This document shows, in pieces, positions 1-13,127 of a DNA stretch of 64,000 bases. The notes under the pieces are model-generated. The model made no database searches, was not told where the DNA came from, and worked only from the letters and a program-made list of their open reading frames with translations. The position numbers and the translations under genes are program-made. Within the stretch, counting starts at the first letter, position 1, and the number at the start of each line of letters is the position of its first letter. Source of the stretch: Dimorphilus gyrociliatus (lineage: Eukaryota; Annelida; Polychaeta; Dinophilidae); the NCBI GenBank assembly GCA_904063045.1, contig CAJFCJ010000012.1:2289180-2353179 (forward strand), in the 5' to 3' direction.

Positions 1-551
1 TTGAGATATTCATGGTAGAATAATTAAATCGATCGTGATAGTTATAGATTATATTTAGAAAAAACTTTAATACCAAGATTAGAATTTTTTGATACTACGG
101 CAAAATTACATTCATTGTGTTGTAATGGCCTAATATAATATATAAAACCTATATAAATATTATAAGCATTATACTAGATTAAAGAATGAATACTGACCCG
201 TATTTTTAATGTTTCTTAATCAACTTTTTGTTTTTTATATCTATTTTGTGCGAAGGAATATATTTTATAACAAAAAATATGCTTTTATCATTTTTGTGTT
301 GGGTTAAATGTCTTCTAAATATTTAATAGTAATAAAAAGATGAAAAGGAAAATATTATCGTTTAGCCATACAATGCAAAATATTATGAAACATGCGGGAA
401 TCGTTAACAAGTACATTTTCATTTCCTTTTATTCAACAAAATGGCAATGTTGATAATTTTATCGATTTAATTTTTTTTTTGTTCTGTTAAAACTCTTATC
501 CCTTTTTCTTTTCTTTTCGTTTTTTTATGTTTTTTTTTTCTTTTCTTTTTT
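1..551. other. AT-rich flank, no gene seen
   Basis: AT-rich sequence with long T runs around 470-555. It lies downstream of the secreted 7B2-like gene and should contain its 3' UTR. No coding exon could be supported. Confidence 0.6.
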
Positions 552-1024
552 TTACATGGTAAATTCTGGAACACGTTTCTTTGCTACGACGCGAGCATCT
601 TCATCACCCTTAAAGGCTTGCTGCAAAAAAAAATACAAGAAACAGAATAAGAGTTTTATTAATCTATATATCCTTTTGTCTAAATGGTAATATAGCTATA
701 TATGTTATTACCTCTTCTTCCATGTCTTCATTTACCATCAATTTCCCTAGTTTTTCAATGAAAAGGATAAAACACAATTATATTTGCGGTAATACTCTAT
801 TACAAAGACTAGGCTGTTTGTCAAAAATAAATAGTAGATTGTTTAATTAAGAAAATATTACACTTTCATTAATTAATCTTTAACTAAATATCGTAAAAAG
901 TTTTTATTATAATTCATCTTTTTCTTTATTCTCTTCTATTGCCTTCCCTCTCTGCACCTGATACAGCTTTACCTCTCTCTTTCTTTTTCTTTTTACAGTC
1001 TATTCCCCACCTCTTCACAACGAA

Positions 1025-1061
<37 letters not shown>

Positions 1062-2953
1062 AGGTAGAGAGAGGGTGAGAAGGGGGCAAGAGAGATTATC
1101 AAAAGATTGGCTTACTCTCTATTATGTTAGCTAAAAGTGGATTTTCTTTCAAGTATTCGGCTATTTTCAGTTCATATGCTTCACCAGATTTATCGATATT
1201 CTTTTCGCCTTCACCAGCACTTGCTCGTAACTCCGCTTCTAGATCATCTTTCTGTTGGGAAATTACAAAATCTTATAAAATATCTAGAAAAGAGAAAAGA
1301 AAAAAGTGTTCTCATTATGGTTTTCCTTATTCGACCTGACGGACTGAATAACAGAGAGAGACGCCTTAGAAGACGCTTTTGTTTAATAGAGTTACAGATG
1401 GCAGATATTTTTAAGAAAGAAAGCGTTATAAAATAGTAACATATTGTGCAAAATAACAAGAAAAGAAACTAGATGTAGACAATAATTACCGTACGATTAC
1501 ATTAAAAACTGCGCATATATATTAGGTTCATAGAGAAATGTATAAGTAATAACATTTCAAAACATTCTTTATAATACTATATATACATCTATATATATAT
1601 ACAGTATAATGTATTCTTATATTTGATTTGTTTATCTTTAGATACGAGTGCAATTAAGATGCTATTAAGTCTCATTTAGTGTTTATATATCATTGCTCAT
1701 TGACGCTTTTTGCAATTAGCGTAATTCAATGATTCCTTTAATAAATCTTTCGGCCATCGATTTAGCTATTGATACACGTCACAAGGGAACAAGGACAATA
1801 ATATAAATTTTTATAGATTCGTTAAAGATTTAATAGGAAAATATGAGCTCTCAAACCGGAAATGTAACAATAAGACGAATATAGAAGGATATCTGATATA
1901 TTGTGAGATCTTCCAATTAGATTTTACAGTTCTTTCAAGTTCTTAATTGCAATTTCATTTTGATATATCTTCCATAATCATATTATTACATTTACATGTG
2001 TTTAACTTTTGTTTTGCGCTTAAATTTAATACAAAACGTGTTGGAAATAGAAATTCTAGATATATTTTTCCACTGTTTGTAATATAAAGGCGTTGCATTG
2101 CAGTATTGACGCGTCACCAAACAAACTGCAACGTTTGCAGTTGAGAAAAAGAATTGCTATTGTCGAATAAGTGGCGGTGTTAAATTTCTTTTTCTCTCAT
2201 GAATTAAGAATTTTATTTAGAATGTATTTTAACGATCTTATTCGAAAATCGAAAATTGGCTAACAAACTGAGACCATCAAAGTCAAGAATGAATGGCTAA
2301 ACAGAGAATAGTGAAAATGGATAAGGTAATATAAAATTCTAAATATAATTGAAAAGCGCTCATTTCTTTTTTATGTAAACATGCAAATAAATTTTGCTAT
2401 TGTTTATAAAAATTAAATAAAATGCAAGACTGATAGATAAACTTTTTCACTGTACCCCGACTAACAATAACCTCCTTTGCTCACCGCTCAACTATGTACT
2501 ATCTGGGTCAGTAGCCTCGATGAGCTCTTTCTCTCTTTATTTTTAACTTCAATCAAATTAAATGGCTTTTATCCTGAAAATCCTTCTCATTCTGTGTATT
2601 TTTTTCTAAGCTAGCTTTTTTATTTTCGTATCTTTTGTCTTCTCTTTATATATCTCTCTTTCTCTGTCATTTAAACAATTTTAAGTAATAAAAAAGAGGC
2701 TAAAATCTGTCATTAGTCATTTACATTTATGAAAATCTACCTTTTTTTCTATTAAACCCTTTAACCTTCGTTTAAATAAGCAATTTCGCTTATTTACACG
2801 TCTTTTTTTTTGCATAAGCAGTTAGTATTTGATCTTGCCACTCGTCAACGGTGGTTACTACTCAAATATGAACAATTAGTGTTAACAGTTGGTATATTCC
2901 CACAGAACATTGACTTCCGATAGCTATCGAACAAGCAGTTTTAGGGCTTGATA

Positions 2954-2990
<37 letters not shown>

Positions 2991-5463
2991 TAAATTATAT
3001 GTATACTATACAGTATATCATGGAATATCATGCTAATCCACAAAATCTCCATCATTCAGTCAGTTTCATTCGATTAAAATTATTTCTGGGTATTTAAGTG
3101 TTTAAATAAAAATCCGACAAATCTCTTTAAATTACATTATCAACCTATCATTAAATATATATATTAGAAATATATATACTATATACTATATAAAATGAAT
3201 ATGTATTTAAGCGCTCTATTTTTAGTGTTTGTACATGTTACCTATCTGTTACAATTATATTTTCCCTTTATTCCCTGCCCGTTTGGTCTTTTTCTGTCTT
3301 TATTGGCAATGCCATACTAATTAAAATAGCTAATAGACATGTGGAAAAGAGAGGTAGTTTTTTTACAAAATTTTTCTCTTTTTTTCTTTCTTTCTTCATT
3401 CATCTATATCACTTTCTTTTGCCTCAAGCATAACTCTTTCTTTTATATATTCATTCATTCATCCTTTCTTTCTTTACCTAATGAAAGAAACCAAGAAATG
3501 GAATAAAAATATAAATCACTATAGAAAGAGACAGAGAGAGGGAGCGGGAGACCGAATAGAAATAGAGGGAAGAGGGAGAAAGATAAAGAAAGAATATAAG
3601 GATGAAAGGAGAATATGTTTATTTCAAAATTTAAAAGAAGAGAGGACTATGGTTATCAGTTAGATTGATTTATTTCGAGTTTATTTTTTAGAGTATTTTA
3701 TTCATTAACGAAATGGATTCAATCGCTAATAATAGGATTGGGATATAACTAGGCCGACTAGAAACGAATGCATAAAATCTTTTGCGAACAATTAATTGAA
3801 TGTTGCGTAATACCATAGGGCTTCCCAGTTCTCCAATTATAAACTTAATTCCAGTAGCTATTTTACTATGCCTATAGTTAACTAACTAACAATCGATCAG
3901 TTTTGATAATAAAAGAGATTTTGTAATTCGTAAAACACGGAGAAAACTATGCAATTCTGTAGACATTTTTTTGTATTTATCTCGATTTGCGGTGATTCAG
4001 TTAATGAAAGAGCCACCATGTTTCTTTTTCCCTTTTTATCCCAGTAACGAACTATTACTATCATTTACAAATTTCTCTTTTTTTATCCGACTCTCTGTTC
4101 TTATAGTAAATGGCAAAGAAAATTCCATTATATTATTTTATGAAATATATATGGGCTGCGAATAGGGAGAGGAAAAAGGGAGCGGGATGGGAGGTAGTTT
4201 ACCTTTTCCATATATGAAATTGTTTTTGCTCTATCAGCATATCGCATCAGCGTATTGAAATATATTGGCGTCAATATTTTGTTATTTGTTTAAATATTTT
4301 ACTCTATATTTAGTTAGATGCATATAGAAAATAGAAAACTGTAGCAAACTCTACACTCCATTAATCTCTTACTGGATTATTTTAAGAGCCAAAATACCAT
4401 TTCTATGCATAAAATATGACCGATTTTCCCTGCATGAACAGATTTTCGATAAATAACGAGATTACAGAAGAACTATGCCTTCACTTTCCAAAGAAGATTA
4501 ACTGAAGTTCTAAAAGCAACAAAGAAAACAAACAAAACTATAGATTGAAAAATATTAAATGACTATTGTAGTCTTCGTATCAAACAGTCAGCTGCAAAAT
4601 TCTCTATAAGTAAATGCCTTATCTAGAGAGCAATTGTGGTTCTCCCATATAAAAATAACTTATTCTATTATTATTTCCCCTTTTTACTCTCTTCCTCTGA
4701 CCGCCTCCTTTGGATATTGGATTCAATGGATGCTCGCATTCTTAACGTTTTAAATAGCAGCTGCTCTTTTATACGCTTTTTGTTACCTCTTAATGGGATG
4801 ACAAGATCTTTTAGAAGCATATGCGACAAAGAAAAGACGCGTTTGAATAATTCTCGAACAGAGTGATGAGGGTCAAAAATGAGAGGCTAAATATCTCTCT
4901 CAAAGCACGTATACTGCTACTTACGATCTCGTTGGGTACAGATTGTACACTAGTTGATTTCTTTTCTGCAGGGGCCGCAAAAACTGAAAAGGCAAAATAT
5001 AAAAAGAAAGATTATAAACAAACAGAAGGAGGAGCAAACAGTAAAACAATAAAAATTCTATAAAAACAGGCAAAGAAAGATAAGATATTTCATTAAATAT
5101 ACCGAAATATTTCTATATATATATAAATATATATTTTTATGTCTACTTTTGATTTATTAAACTCTTACTGCTGTTTATATTGCTTTTTAAAAGGTTTGTC
5201 AATTTTTCTCCTCTAATTATTCTTATTAGAAATGGAAGATTTTTAAACGAAGCTATTTTTAAATCTATATAACATCATCTCTTTTTTTCTATATCTACTT
5301 TTCCTCTTCTTTTTATAGAAATCGAACGATATATCAACAATAAAATGTATATATTATATTTAGGTTAAAATAATTAATAAGGATAATTTGAATAGCTTAT
5401 CAAAACCCACTTACCGCTTAGAATACAAATTAGCAACAAGGCTAACGAGACTGTCGACTTCAT
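552..5463 (-). CDS. small secreted protein with 7B2-like C-terminal motif
   Basis: Five exons read on the minus strand: 5463-5415, 4983-4925, 1251-1116, 746-712, 620-552. All junctions are GT-AG and phases agree, giving 115 residues. Exon 1 starts at ATG 5463 and, joined to exon 2, makes a signal peptide (MKSTVSLALLLICILS-VFAAPA). The mature part is acidic and cysteine-free and predicted helical (KIAEYLKENPLL). The C-terminus reads DARVVAKKRVPEFTM. This closely resembles the C-terminal peptide of neuroendocrine protein 7B2 (VVAKKSVPHF in vertebrates), which inhibits prohormone convertase 2 through VVAKK. The KKR also looks like a convertase site. The Cys-containing 7B2 N-terminal domain is not seen, though intron 2 is 3.7 kb, large for this window, and could hide further exons. 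The gene structure is well supported. The 7B2 relation is inference from a short motif; a neuropeptide precursor is the alternative. Confidence 0.62.
1026..1057. repeat. (GA)n microsatellite
   Basis: About 16 perfect GA units followed by imperfect GA-rich sequence, inside intron 3 of the 7B2-like gene. Confidence 0.95.
1252..4924. other. 3.7 kb intron, no exon recognised
   Basis: The long second intron of the minus-strand 7B2-like gene. It is AT-rich, with a (TA)n tract at about 2957-2986 and pyrimidine-rich stretches. Neighbouring introns in the window are mostly 50-400 nt, so its length is unusual. I saw no convincing coding exon on either strand, but short exons cannot be excluded. Confidence 0.5.
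2957..2986. repeat. (TA)n microsatellite
   Basis: About 15 TA units in the long intron. Confidence 0.95.
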
Positions 5464-7034
5464 CTTCGCTTTTAAGCGGCGAAGACGAAAGTATTTTGGT
5501 TGAAAAGGGAAAGAGCAAAGGTAGCGCCACCTGGTGAGGGAATTAAGATCATTTAATTATTAATACGTTGTCAGGAAATTGGGTAGTGAAGGGACTAAGA
5601 AAATGTTTTTTGGTAAATTATCTCTTAGAGGATGAGTGACTCTCGTTTCTGACAATCTTAAACACAGCAATTTTTTTTCCTTTATTTGTTTTACGTACTA
5701 AAAAGAGGAAAATAAAAACGTATCGTTTAATCAACTTTTCCCTCTCATAAAATCAAGTTAACAAGCCGTGGCTAAAAAAGAAGAGGAAGAGAACGTCATC
5801 TGTCAAAATATCAAATTGTAAAGAGAAATTTCATATAGATATTCAATATGGGTTTCTAAAACAACAGATTATACAAAACATATTGTATTCTTTGCAAAGT
5901 TTTACCCCACTGCAACTAGTATACAATATAGATATACAATATATATAAGTTATATATCCATAAATTATGTAAAGATCTTTTGGTAGAGGAAATAGAAATT
6001 TCCTCCAATTTGGATATGTTTTTTCTAAATGTCGGCGGATCTCTCTCAAATGTATTTCATCTTAAAGTCTAACTACATTGAATGTCAATGGGAAACCCTT
6101 CATTTAGCGTTTATAATAATCTCTGTGGATATAATATTAGATATATATATGCTTTAATACAGTATAGGCATATTTATATATATATATATATAAATACATA
6201 AATTTATATACACTATACATTTATAAATAAAACCCCCAGGAGTTGAGATCATTTCAATGTTTCTACTTAGGAGTTTGGCTAAGATAAAAGGAGTTGGGGC
6301 TTGACAAAAAGCATCCCTATGGGGTTTTTCAGTTATCAAATTCTCTTCTCTTTCTTCCTCTTCCCCCTTTATTTTCCTACACATTCTCTTCCTCTCAATT
6401 TCTTATTCTACATTTACCAATAATATAAACACAAGCCCCTTATATATGGAATAATATAAGCTGTATCAGATTTAGAAATACAGTATATATATATGGCTGA
6501 TATTTTCTTCTTAAAACTATTAGATAGCCACTCAGAAACGCTATTTACTATATAAACTATAGTACCAAAATGAATCGGTTCTTAGTAGCAATATTACCTT
6601 ATTACCTTTAATCATAGTCCAAGGCCATAAAATCGCTCTTATGTAAGACTATAGATATTATACAAGTATGCACAGCATTACCATAAAAAGCTGATTTTTG
6701 ATTTTAAATAGACAACAAATTGATATTAAAATATTAAAGTCATCTAATAAAAGGAAGTCTAGACTTTAAATACTGATAATTTAGTTCGTTTAGAGATATT
6801 TTAACTTTACATTTTCTATCAGTTAATAGCTAATATAGTATATTTCCATCACTTAATCCTCTTCTTCTTCTTCTTCTTCTTACAATTCAAGTATATTAAA
6901 TACGCCATCTGAAGTATTTTATTCGAGTCATACTGTTGATATCTTTTACCACCTCTTTTAGATAACCAGGGGCAAAAAGTTGGTCGTTACGCTTAAGGTT
7001 ATAATCACTTTGCTGACTTTAACAGAAGAGAAAA
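5464..7034. other. divergent intergenic region
   Basis: About 1.6 kb between the 5' end of the minus-strand secreted-protein gene and the ATG of the plus-strand rolling stone-like gene. It must hold both promoters. Visible content: AT-rich DNA, TA tracts near 6175-6195, and a (CTT)n run at about 6859-6881. No ORF with protein-like composition was recognised. Confidence 0.6.
6859..6881. repeat. (CTT)n microsatellite
   Basis: Seven to eight CTT units upstream of the rolling stone-like gene. Confidence 0.9.
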
Positions 7035-8237
7035 ATGCCAACAAACTTTCGAATCCGCCATTATGTTTGCAACTGGAAGCGAGAATTTTCATCAAAGTCT
7101 TTAGGGTTTAATCACGGAAATTGTAGAGACTTTGAAAGGTCTCAATGGCCAGCTTTTAATAAATATGTCTTTTTAACTTATCGATGTCTTATGGCTATTT
7201 ATCATATAATCATTATAATTTTAACTGGAGCTCGTCCTCATAAAGAGTGGATGGTGGAGAACACCCGTAATTATAGGTATTTTTCATCAAATTCTCTTTC
7301 AATTTTGTCTTTATTGCTTTTTTCAAGTATATCAATAAGTATTTAATTTACAAGATAACACATATACTGTATACATACTGTATATCAATTGATGTAAATT
7401 CAAAGGCAAAGGTTACCAATAATCGATTTTTATATAATTATTCGACCTTTAATCTTTAATTTTTTTTTTCCTTTTGACGTCATTGATTAAATAAGTACTT
7501 TAATTTTCTTTTCTCCTTCATTAGAATTCGTTGGTTTATATATCTTACTAACTGGAGCTTTTTTATGATAACTTTAACAACAATTACGCAATGTCTTGTT
7601 GTAATTTATTCAATGTTTAGGAAACAATGTTTTGGTGAATATTTTAATAACAATCCAATTATTTATTAAGAAAGTAAAACTTTTCTTAATATCTTCAACA
7701 GTAGAGAAAATTCAATGGTACCATAGGATTGTTTGGCTTATATATAATCTTAGTCTCTCTGTTCCTTTATTCGCGGGCCTTATTTATTGGATGTTTATCT
7801 ACAAAGGTGGCAATCTTCTCTATCTTGATCTATTAACTCACGGAACAACCTGTCTTTATATAATTATAGATGTTGTCATTGTCGCTATTCCTTTACGCGT
7901 CTTACATTGCCTTTATAGTATGATTTTCTGTTTAACCTATTTTGTCTTTTCCGCCGTGTACGTTGTACTAGGTGGTCGAAACTTTCAAGATAAGCCTTAT
8001 ATATATTCAATACTCGATTTTAAAACTTCAACAGCAAAATCTGTACTTTTATCTGCGCTTGTAGTTTTAATTGTAATACCTATCATACATCTTTTATTCT
8101 ATTTAATTTATACTTTTAAGCTTTTAATTTACTCGAGATGTATCCTTAGAAAGCAATTTACAATCTCCTCAGCCGACCTTGTTAGTCAAGAGGAAGAATT
8201 GAAAGTGCAGAGTTATACTAGGACCATAAAAAAGTGA
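7035..8237 (+). CDS. rost: rolling stone-like multipass membrane protein
   Basis: Three exons, 7035-7276, 7525-7634 and 7702-8237, join with consistent phases into 295 residues. The order of features matches the rolling stone family: a short N-terminus with an FERSQWP motif, TM segments, an IRWFIYLTNWSFF segment (exon 2), QWYHRIVWLIYNL, a loop beginning LDLLTHG, TTCLYIIIDVVIVAIPLRVLH, and a conserved GGRNFQDKPYIYSILDFK loop. Drosophila Rost is a plasma-membrane protein needed for myoblast fusion; relatives elsewhere have no settled function. Exon 3 has an apparent upstream extension in the same frame, starting at a TTG at 7632, but that is intron read-through. The protein is basic at its cytoplasmic tail. 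The family call is firm. A fusion role is inference. Confidence 0.87.
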
Positions 8238-9056
8238 CTAGATTAATCTATATTTGACTAAGTCAATTTTTTTAATTGATATTTCATCAAGATTAATCTT
8301 ATTCAATTTTATTCTTTTCCTTCTTTTTTACTTGTCAATCGCATGTTTTTTTATTAAATTTAGTCTATTTATACTTTAATATATAAGCTTATTTAACTAT
8401 TTTCGGATTTCTTAATGAATATAAACAGTATTTTATATATAATATATTTACTCCTAATCTCTTCTATTAGCTACTTGGAAATGCAATTGTCCCGTCCTGG
8501 GCAGTAGTGTCATCTACTGTCTATATTCAACAGTCGTATTTATTTTGCAAAATCTTATTTTAACCTTATTATAATTAATAATCAATAGCTAATTCGCTTT
8601 AAATAATAATGAGAGAAAGAAAGTAGGCCTATACTATTAAAAAAATAATTAAATAAAAATATTTTGCTATTGGTTACTATGAGTGCTACAACTTTCAATT
8701 GTTAATCTTATCGACGGGCAAAAGATTGATAAGATTTCAGTTCATTTGTTCATAATAAACTCTTTCTTTATTGTTAATTCGGCTTTTCTGTTTAGTAAAA
8801 AGATTGAAAAAGAAAAGAATGTTTGTCAAACATTTGTTCTATTATTTTTTCTCTAATATTCTTATTCTGTATTATCAATATATCAATTAAAAAAATGAAA
8901 TATATATGAAATATGATCATTTCTATTGCATATTCTCTTTACTATACATTTTTTATTAATTTCTTGGTTTATTAATATTAATAATATAATCACTATTTAG
9001 TTCTTTGCTTTTTGTTATGTTTTTGTTATTTTTTTTGCTTTTAATTTCATTATTTC
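8238..9056. other. convergent intergenic region
   Basis: About 0.8 kb of AT-rich DNA between the 3' ends of the rolling stone-like gene and the SLC6 gene. No exon, RNA gene or repeat other than A/T runs was recognised. Confidence 0.6.
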
Positions 9057-9135
9057 TCTTCTTCTTCTTCTTCTTCTTCTTCTTCTTCTTCTTCTTTATC
9101 TTCTTCTTCTTCTTCCTCTTCTTCTTCTTCTTCTC
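9057..9135. repeat. (CTT)n repeat abutting the SLC6 stop codon
   Basis: About 80 nt of nearly pure CTT units with a few interruptions. It starts immediately beyond the SLC6 stop codon at 9138-9136, so the transporter mRNA's 3' UTR opens with a (GAA)n tract. Confidence 0.95.
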
Positions 9136-11942
9136 TTACAACTGTGAGGTTTGAGATATATTTACAATATCTCCATTTCTCCTGCTTAGAGACCAATTAT
9201 CCGATGTATATATTGAACCTGTCCCAAAATTTCTGCTATTAGATAGATTTCTTCGTGGTGATGGTAGTACGTATCTTGTATTCTCTCTATCTTCTAAATT
9301 TGCCGGACCCCAACTTTCAGCGGGCTTTGATTCTTCTCTTATAACTCTCCAACCTCCTTTTCTACACCATTGTATAACAAAAACAATTGGTATCCATATG
9401 GCTACTCCGCCGACCATAAGCCAGCCGAGGACGGCACCCCAAGATGGATAAACGACATTATTAACAATAGGCATTTTAAATTGAACTGCTTTAAAGATAA
9501 GGATTCCCTAGAAAAAGAGAGTAAACAGAAAAACGACATTCAAAAAGAATTATTATCCCTACACTCGTGTGCCTAATTACTTACAACTATCAAGAGAGGA
9601 GATAGAAAGCACCATGTGACTTGAAAGTAGATGCCTGGCTTCTTTCCAATCATTAGTGAGATATCTTCTGCAAATCTAGAATATCCGTAAACCATCGTAA
9701 CAACTAACAATTCAAACAATCCCGTTATCAGTCTAGGAAAACCGCCAGCGAATTCATTGACAAGACTAAACAAATAGAATCCTCCCTTTTTTTTAAATAA
9801 AGAATCAGTATTAAAACTTTCAATACGTTGATGTTTTTTATACAATAGAGACACTTACTTTAGTTACCATTGGTAACGATATTAGATAAAATATGACGAT
9901 ACAAACGCCCCTAAAAATTATAGGTCTTGTTGAGTTACATCTCAAGGTATCTGGAAATTCGTCCATCAACATTACAAAGAACGATTCGACCATTGAAAAC
10001 TAAATTAAAAACAGGATAAATTGATAAAGGAATAAAGAATAATAAATCTTTTTAAGATTCTTACCAAAGAACTGAAACCCAATGTTAACATCATTATAAA
10101 GAAGAGAATAGAGAAGACTGTACCCCCTGCCATCCTTGATAAAGCTTCTGGATACACAACAAAAACTAAACCAGGTCCAGTGGCTGCTACATCGGAAACT
10201 TCTACACCTTTTTCCTTCGCCATAAAGCCAAGTACGCTAAAGATTGCGAAACCGGCAAACAGAGAAGTACCACAATTTATAAATGGTACAATCATGGAAT
10301 CGCGAAAAGTATTATTCTTGAATTTATTATAAGAAGCCATAGCAATCAGACCACCAGTACATGTACTTAAAGAGTAGAAAATTTGAGAAGCGGCATCGCT
10401 CCAAACCGACGACTCTTTTAATTTTGCTATATCAGGTTTCAAGTAAAATTCTATACCCTTACTGGCTCCTGGTAGAGTCGCTCCTCTAACAAGCATAACT
10501 GTCATCATGATATAAGGGAATGTCGATGTAAAATAGACGACTTTTCCTAATGAGGATATTCCCTTAAGTAAGACAACAAATACAATAACCCAGGCTAATA
10601 GTAAGCATAAAGCCAATTGCCAAACAATTCCACCAGGTTCATCAAGTCCACTTGAAGATTTTAAGACTTGATTATAAAAGTACTCTTCGCTAGGAGTCTT
10701 TATTTCTGCTCTAGTGATATTCCGATCTAAAATATAGCGTTATTAACAGTTAATTTATGGAGAGTAAAATCATTCTATTGACTATTTTACCTTTTATAAT
10801 TTGCTCTAATAGTGTAGAATTTGCGAAAATATTACTAGTTATGCACTTATTGGTATTCCAGGAATTTGCGCAATCTTTCCAAGGTAATGGACCCATACTA
10901 CGGATAGAGGTATATATGTATTTATATATAAAAAATTTATAGACTTAGATTATCTATTAATTTGAACTAAAGTCGTAAATTAATTTTCTCTACCTTGCGA
11001 AGAAAAAGAATAGGATGTAGGACATCAATATACAGTAGGAGAGAGCTACCATAAGTCCAACGGACATCATTGCCACACCTACACCCTTGAATAAAGGGCT
11101 TAGATTCCAGATAGCCAAGGGTCCCAACGAGGCAAATTGACCAAGACATATTTCGAAGAAGAATACCGGTATTCCTAGTAGAATCAGCATAAGAATGTAG
11201 GGAATAAGGAAAGCTCCACCACCATTTTGAAAGGTAAGATAAGGGAATCTCCAAACATTTCCTAAGCCAACAGCATATCCAACGCAGGTTAGTATAAATT
11301 CTAATTGACCTCCCCAAGAACCTCTCTCAACTTCAGCCTAAGTCAGATTTAAAAAGAGAAAACAAATGTTTTTTTCTTTACTATTTTAGGTCATAAAATC
11401 ATGTCATGTAATATCGATAAAGTACTTTTTGTTCTTGTAAGAAATCTATATATTCTATTCAGAATGCGATTGTTTAAAAATATGCGAATTGTAAAGGCTA
11501 TTTTCTCGTTCATAGGGTTGAATAACAATAACAAATAAGAATAAGAAAGTTAAGAGAAGAGGAGAGAATAGAAGAAACGAAAAAGACATTAAAGGTCATT
11601 GGTCTCCTAAATTAAATATAAATAAAGACAGTGGGCGTGCTAACAATAATTCGATGACGAACGACAAATGTTTATTCATAATCTTGTTACAAAATCCCTT
11701 CATTCATAAAATTTTAAACAATTTTTCTTCTATGCATTGTATTAGCCCTTCTATCTTTTTGATTTATTCAACATACATATAAGATAATAATTAATAAAAT
11801 TGGCATATTATCAAATTCTCTTTCTCTCCCCTCTTCTCTCTCACACACTATTGTGTGTATCCATCCCTTAACTTTCTTACTCCAATACTAAATGACGTTT
11901 ATAAATGCTTTATGAAGTAATTTTGTATTAAAAACTTACCAT
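9136..11942 (-). CDS. SLC6 Na+/Cl--dependent transporter, glycine-transporter-like
   Basis: Seven exons on the minus strand: 11942-11940 (only the ATG), 11337-10994, 10897-10791, 10726-10065, 9999-9859, 9785-9585, 9507-9136; 609 residues in phase. Visible hallmarks: TM1 [14 protein letters not shown] with the following NGGGAF; the large extracellular loop with the cysteine pair [15 protein letters not shown] and NIT/NST glycosylation sites; TM6 region [11 protein letters not shown] followed by SYNKFKNN; the C-terminal WGPANLEDR tail seen in glycine transporters. Monoamine carriers have an Asp in TM1 where this protein has Gly, so an amino-acid substrate is likely. It would move substrate with Na+ and Cl- across the plasma membrane. 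The assigned start gives a short N-terminus ([15 protein letters not shown]). An alternative upstream first exon is possible. Substrate (glycine versus proline or GABA) is inference. Confidence 0.92.
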
Positions 11943-11975
11943 TTAGGATTTTAATTTCCTTCAAAATACTAGAAT

Positions 11976-11978
11976 ATT

Positions 11979-12006
<28 letters not shown>
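11976..12006. repeat. (TA)n microsatellite
   Basis: About 15 TA units just upstream of the SLC6 ATG exon, in its probable promoter or 5' UTR. Confidence 0.95.
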
Positions 12007-12010
<4 letters not shown>

Positions 12011-13086
12011 AATACCGTTTAATATCCTTTCAACGCACTGTTTCTTCTATTGTATTTGTATTTAAAAATAGCTATTTTAATCTAAATATCTTCAAGTTTT
12101 CTTACTATTTTCCTTTCTTTCCTACTTTAATTATTCCTATTTCTTGTCTTATCTTTCCAATTCTCTTTCTCCTAACAACGATAATCTATAATTTACAATT
12201 ATTTTCTTTCAAATTTCTTGAGATATTTCTTATAAACTTTTACTTTATAACAGTACTTAGGCAATCAAAGTTTTTTAACTGATATAATAACTGAGATGGT
12301 GAGGTAGACATATAGCTCTGCGTTATCAGAGAAAAGTAGTTATCTATAATTTGTGATACACGAATAGAATTAGTGCTATATCTATAAGTCATAATTTACA
12401 TTATAGTTGAATTTATTAGATCAAATATTTCTTATCACAACTACTAAATTGATAAGAATATTTTTTTATATAGGGATTTATTTATGATAAGAATTTTCTT
12501 GTTTTATTTCTTTTCGTTTACTTTATCAATTACGATAATATTTAACCTTCTTCTCTCTTTTTATAGTGATTGCCACTTTTACAAGTTACGTCACCACCTA
12601 CTGAATGAGATGGACGTTAACACCGTTGAATTCCTAAACGCATTCATCACCACTCTTATTACATAAGAGGAGATTATCGGGGGATTAGAGGATAAATACA
12701 ACCTTTTAAAAACATTATTCGTTGCGAAAGAGTACTAGAAAACGCGTCTCCTTTAATATATAAAGTATACAGATAATGTAATTTTGGAAAGTAATGATTT
12801 GATAATTATTCAGGAATATTGAAACAATTGACCGAAACCTAATTATTAACATATCTTTGTTTCTTAGTTATTTATCGTTCTGTTTGTTTTTATACATATA
12901 TGTATAATTGTATTCATTAATTTATTCATTAGTCTGACTTTTACAACATAAAACATTCTCTACATTTGAGTGTATTCGCATAACATTCAATAGTTTCTCT
13001 CTTCTTTGTCTCTTATTTACCCTAACTAACTTGTCCTATTTTAAGATCAATTCAAAAATAATCGACTATAATAGAGTGTATATAAG

Positions 13087-13087
<1 letters not shown>

Positions 13088-13125
<38 letters not shown>
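13088..13125. repeat. (TA)n microsatellite
   Basis: About 18 TA units between two divergent genes. Confidence 0.95.

Positions 13126-13127
<2 letters not shown>

Noticed and set aside
7632-7701. Upstream extension of rolling stone-like exon 3 in the same frame
   Set aside because: It begins at TTG inside the intron; exon 2 to exon 3 splicing in phase gives the conserved family sequence.
10757-10942. Plus-strand ORF inside the SLC6 gene
   Set aside because: It is antisense to SLC6 exon 3, whose LPW...C...C loop is clearly coding on the minus strand.
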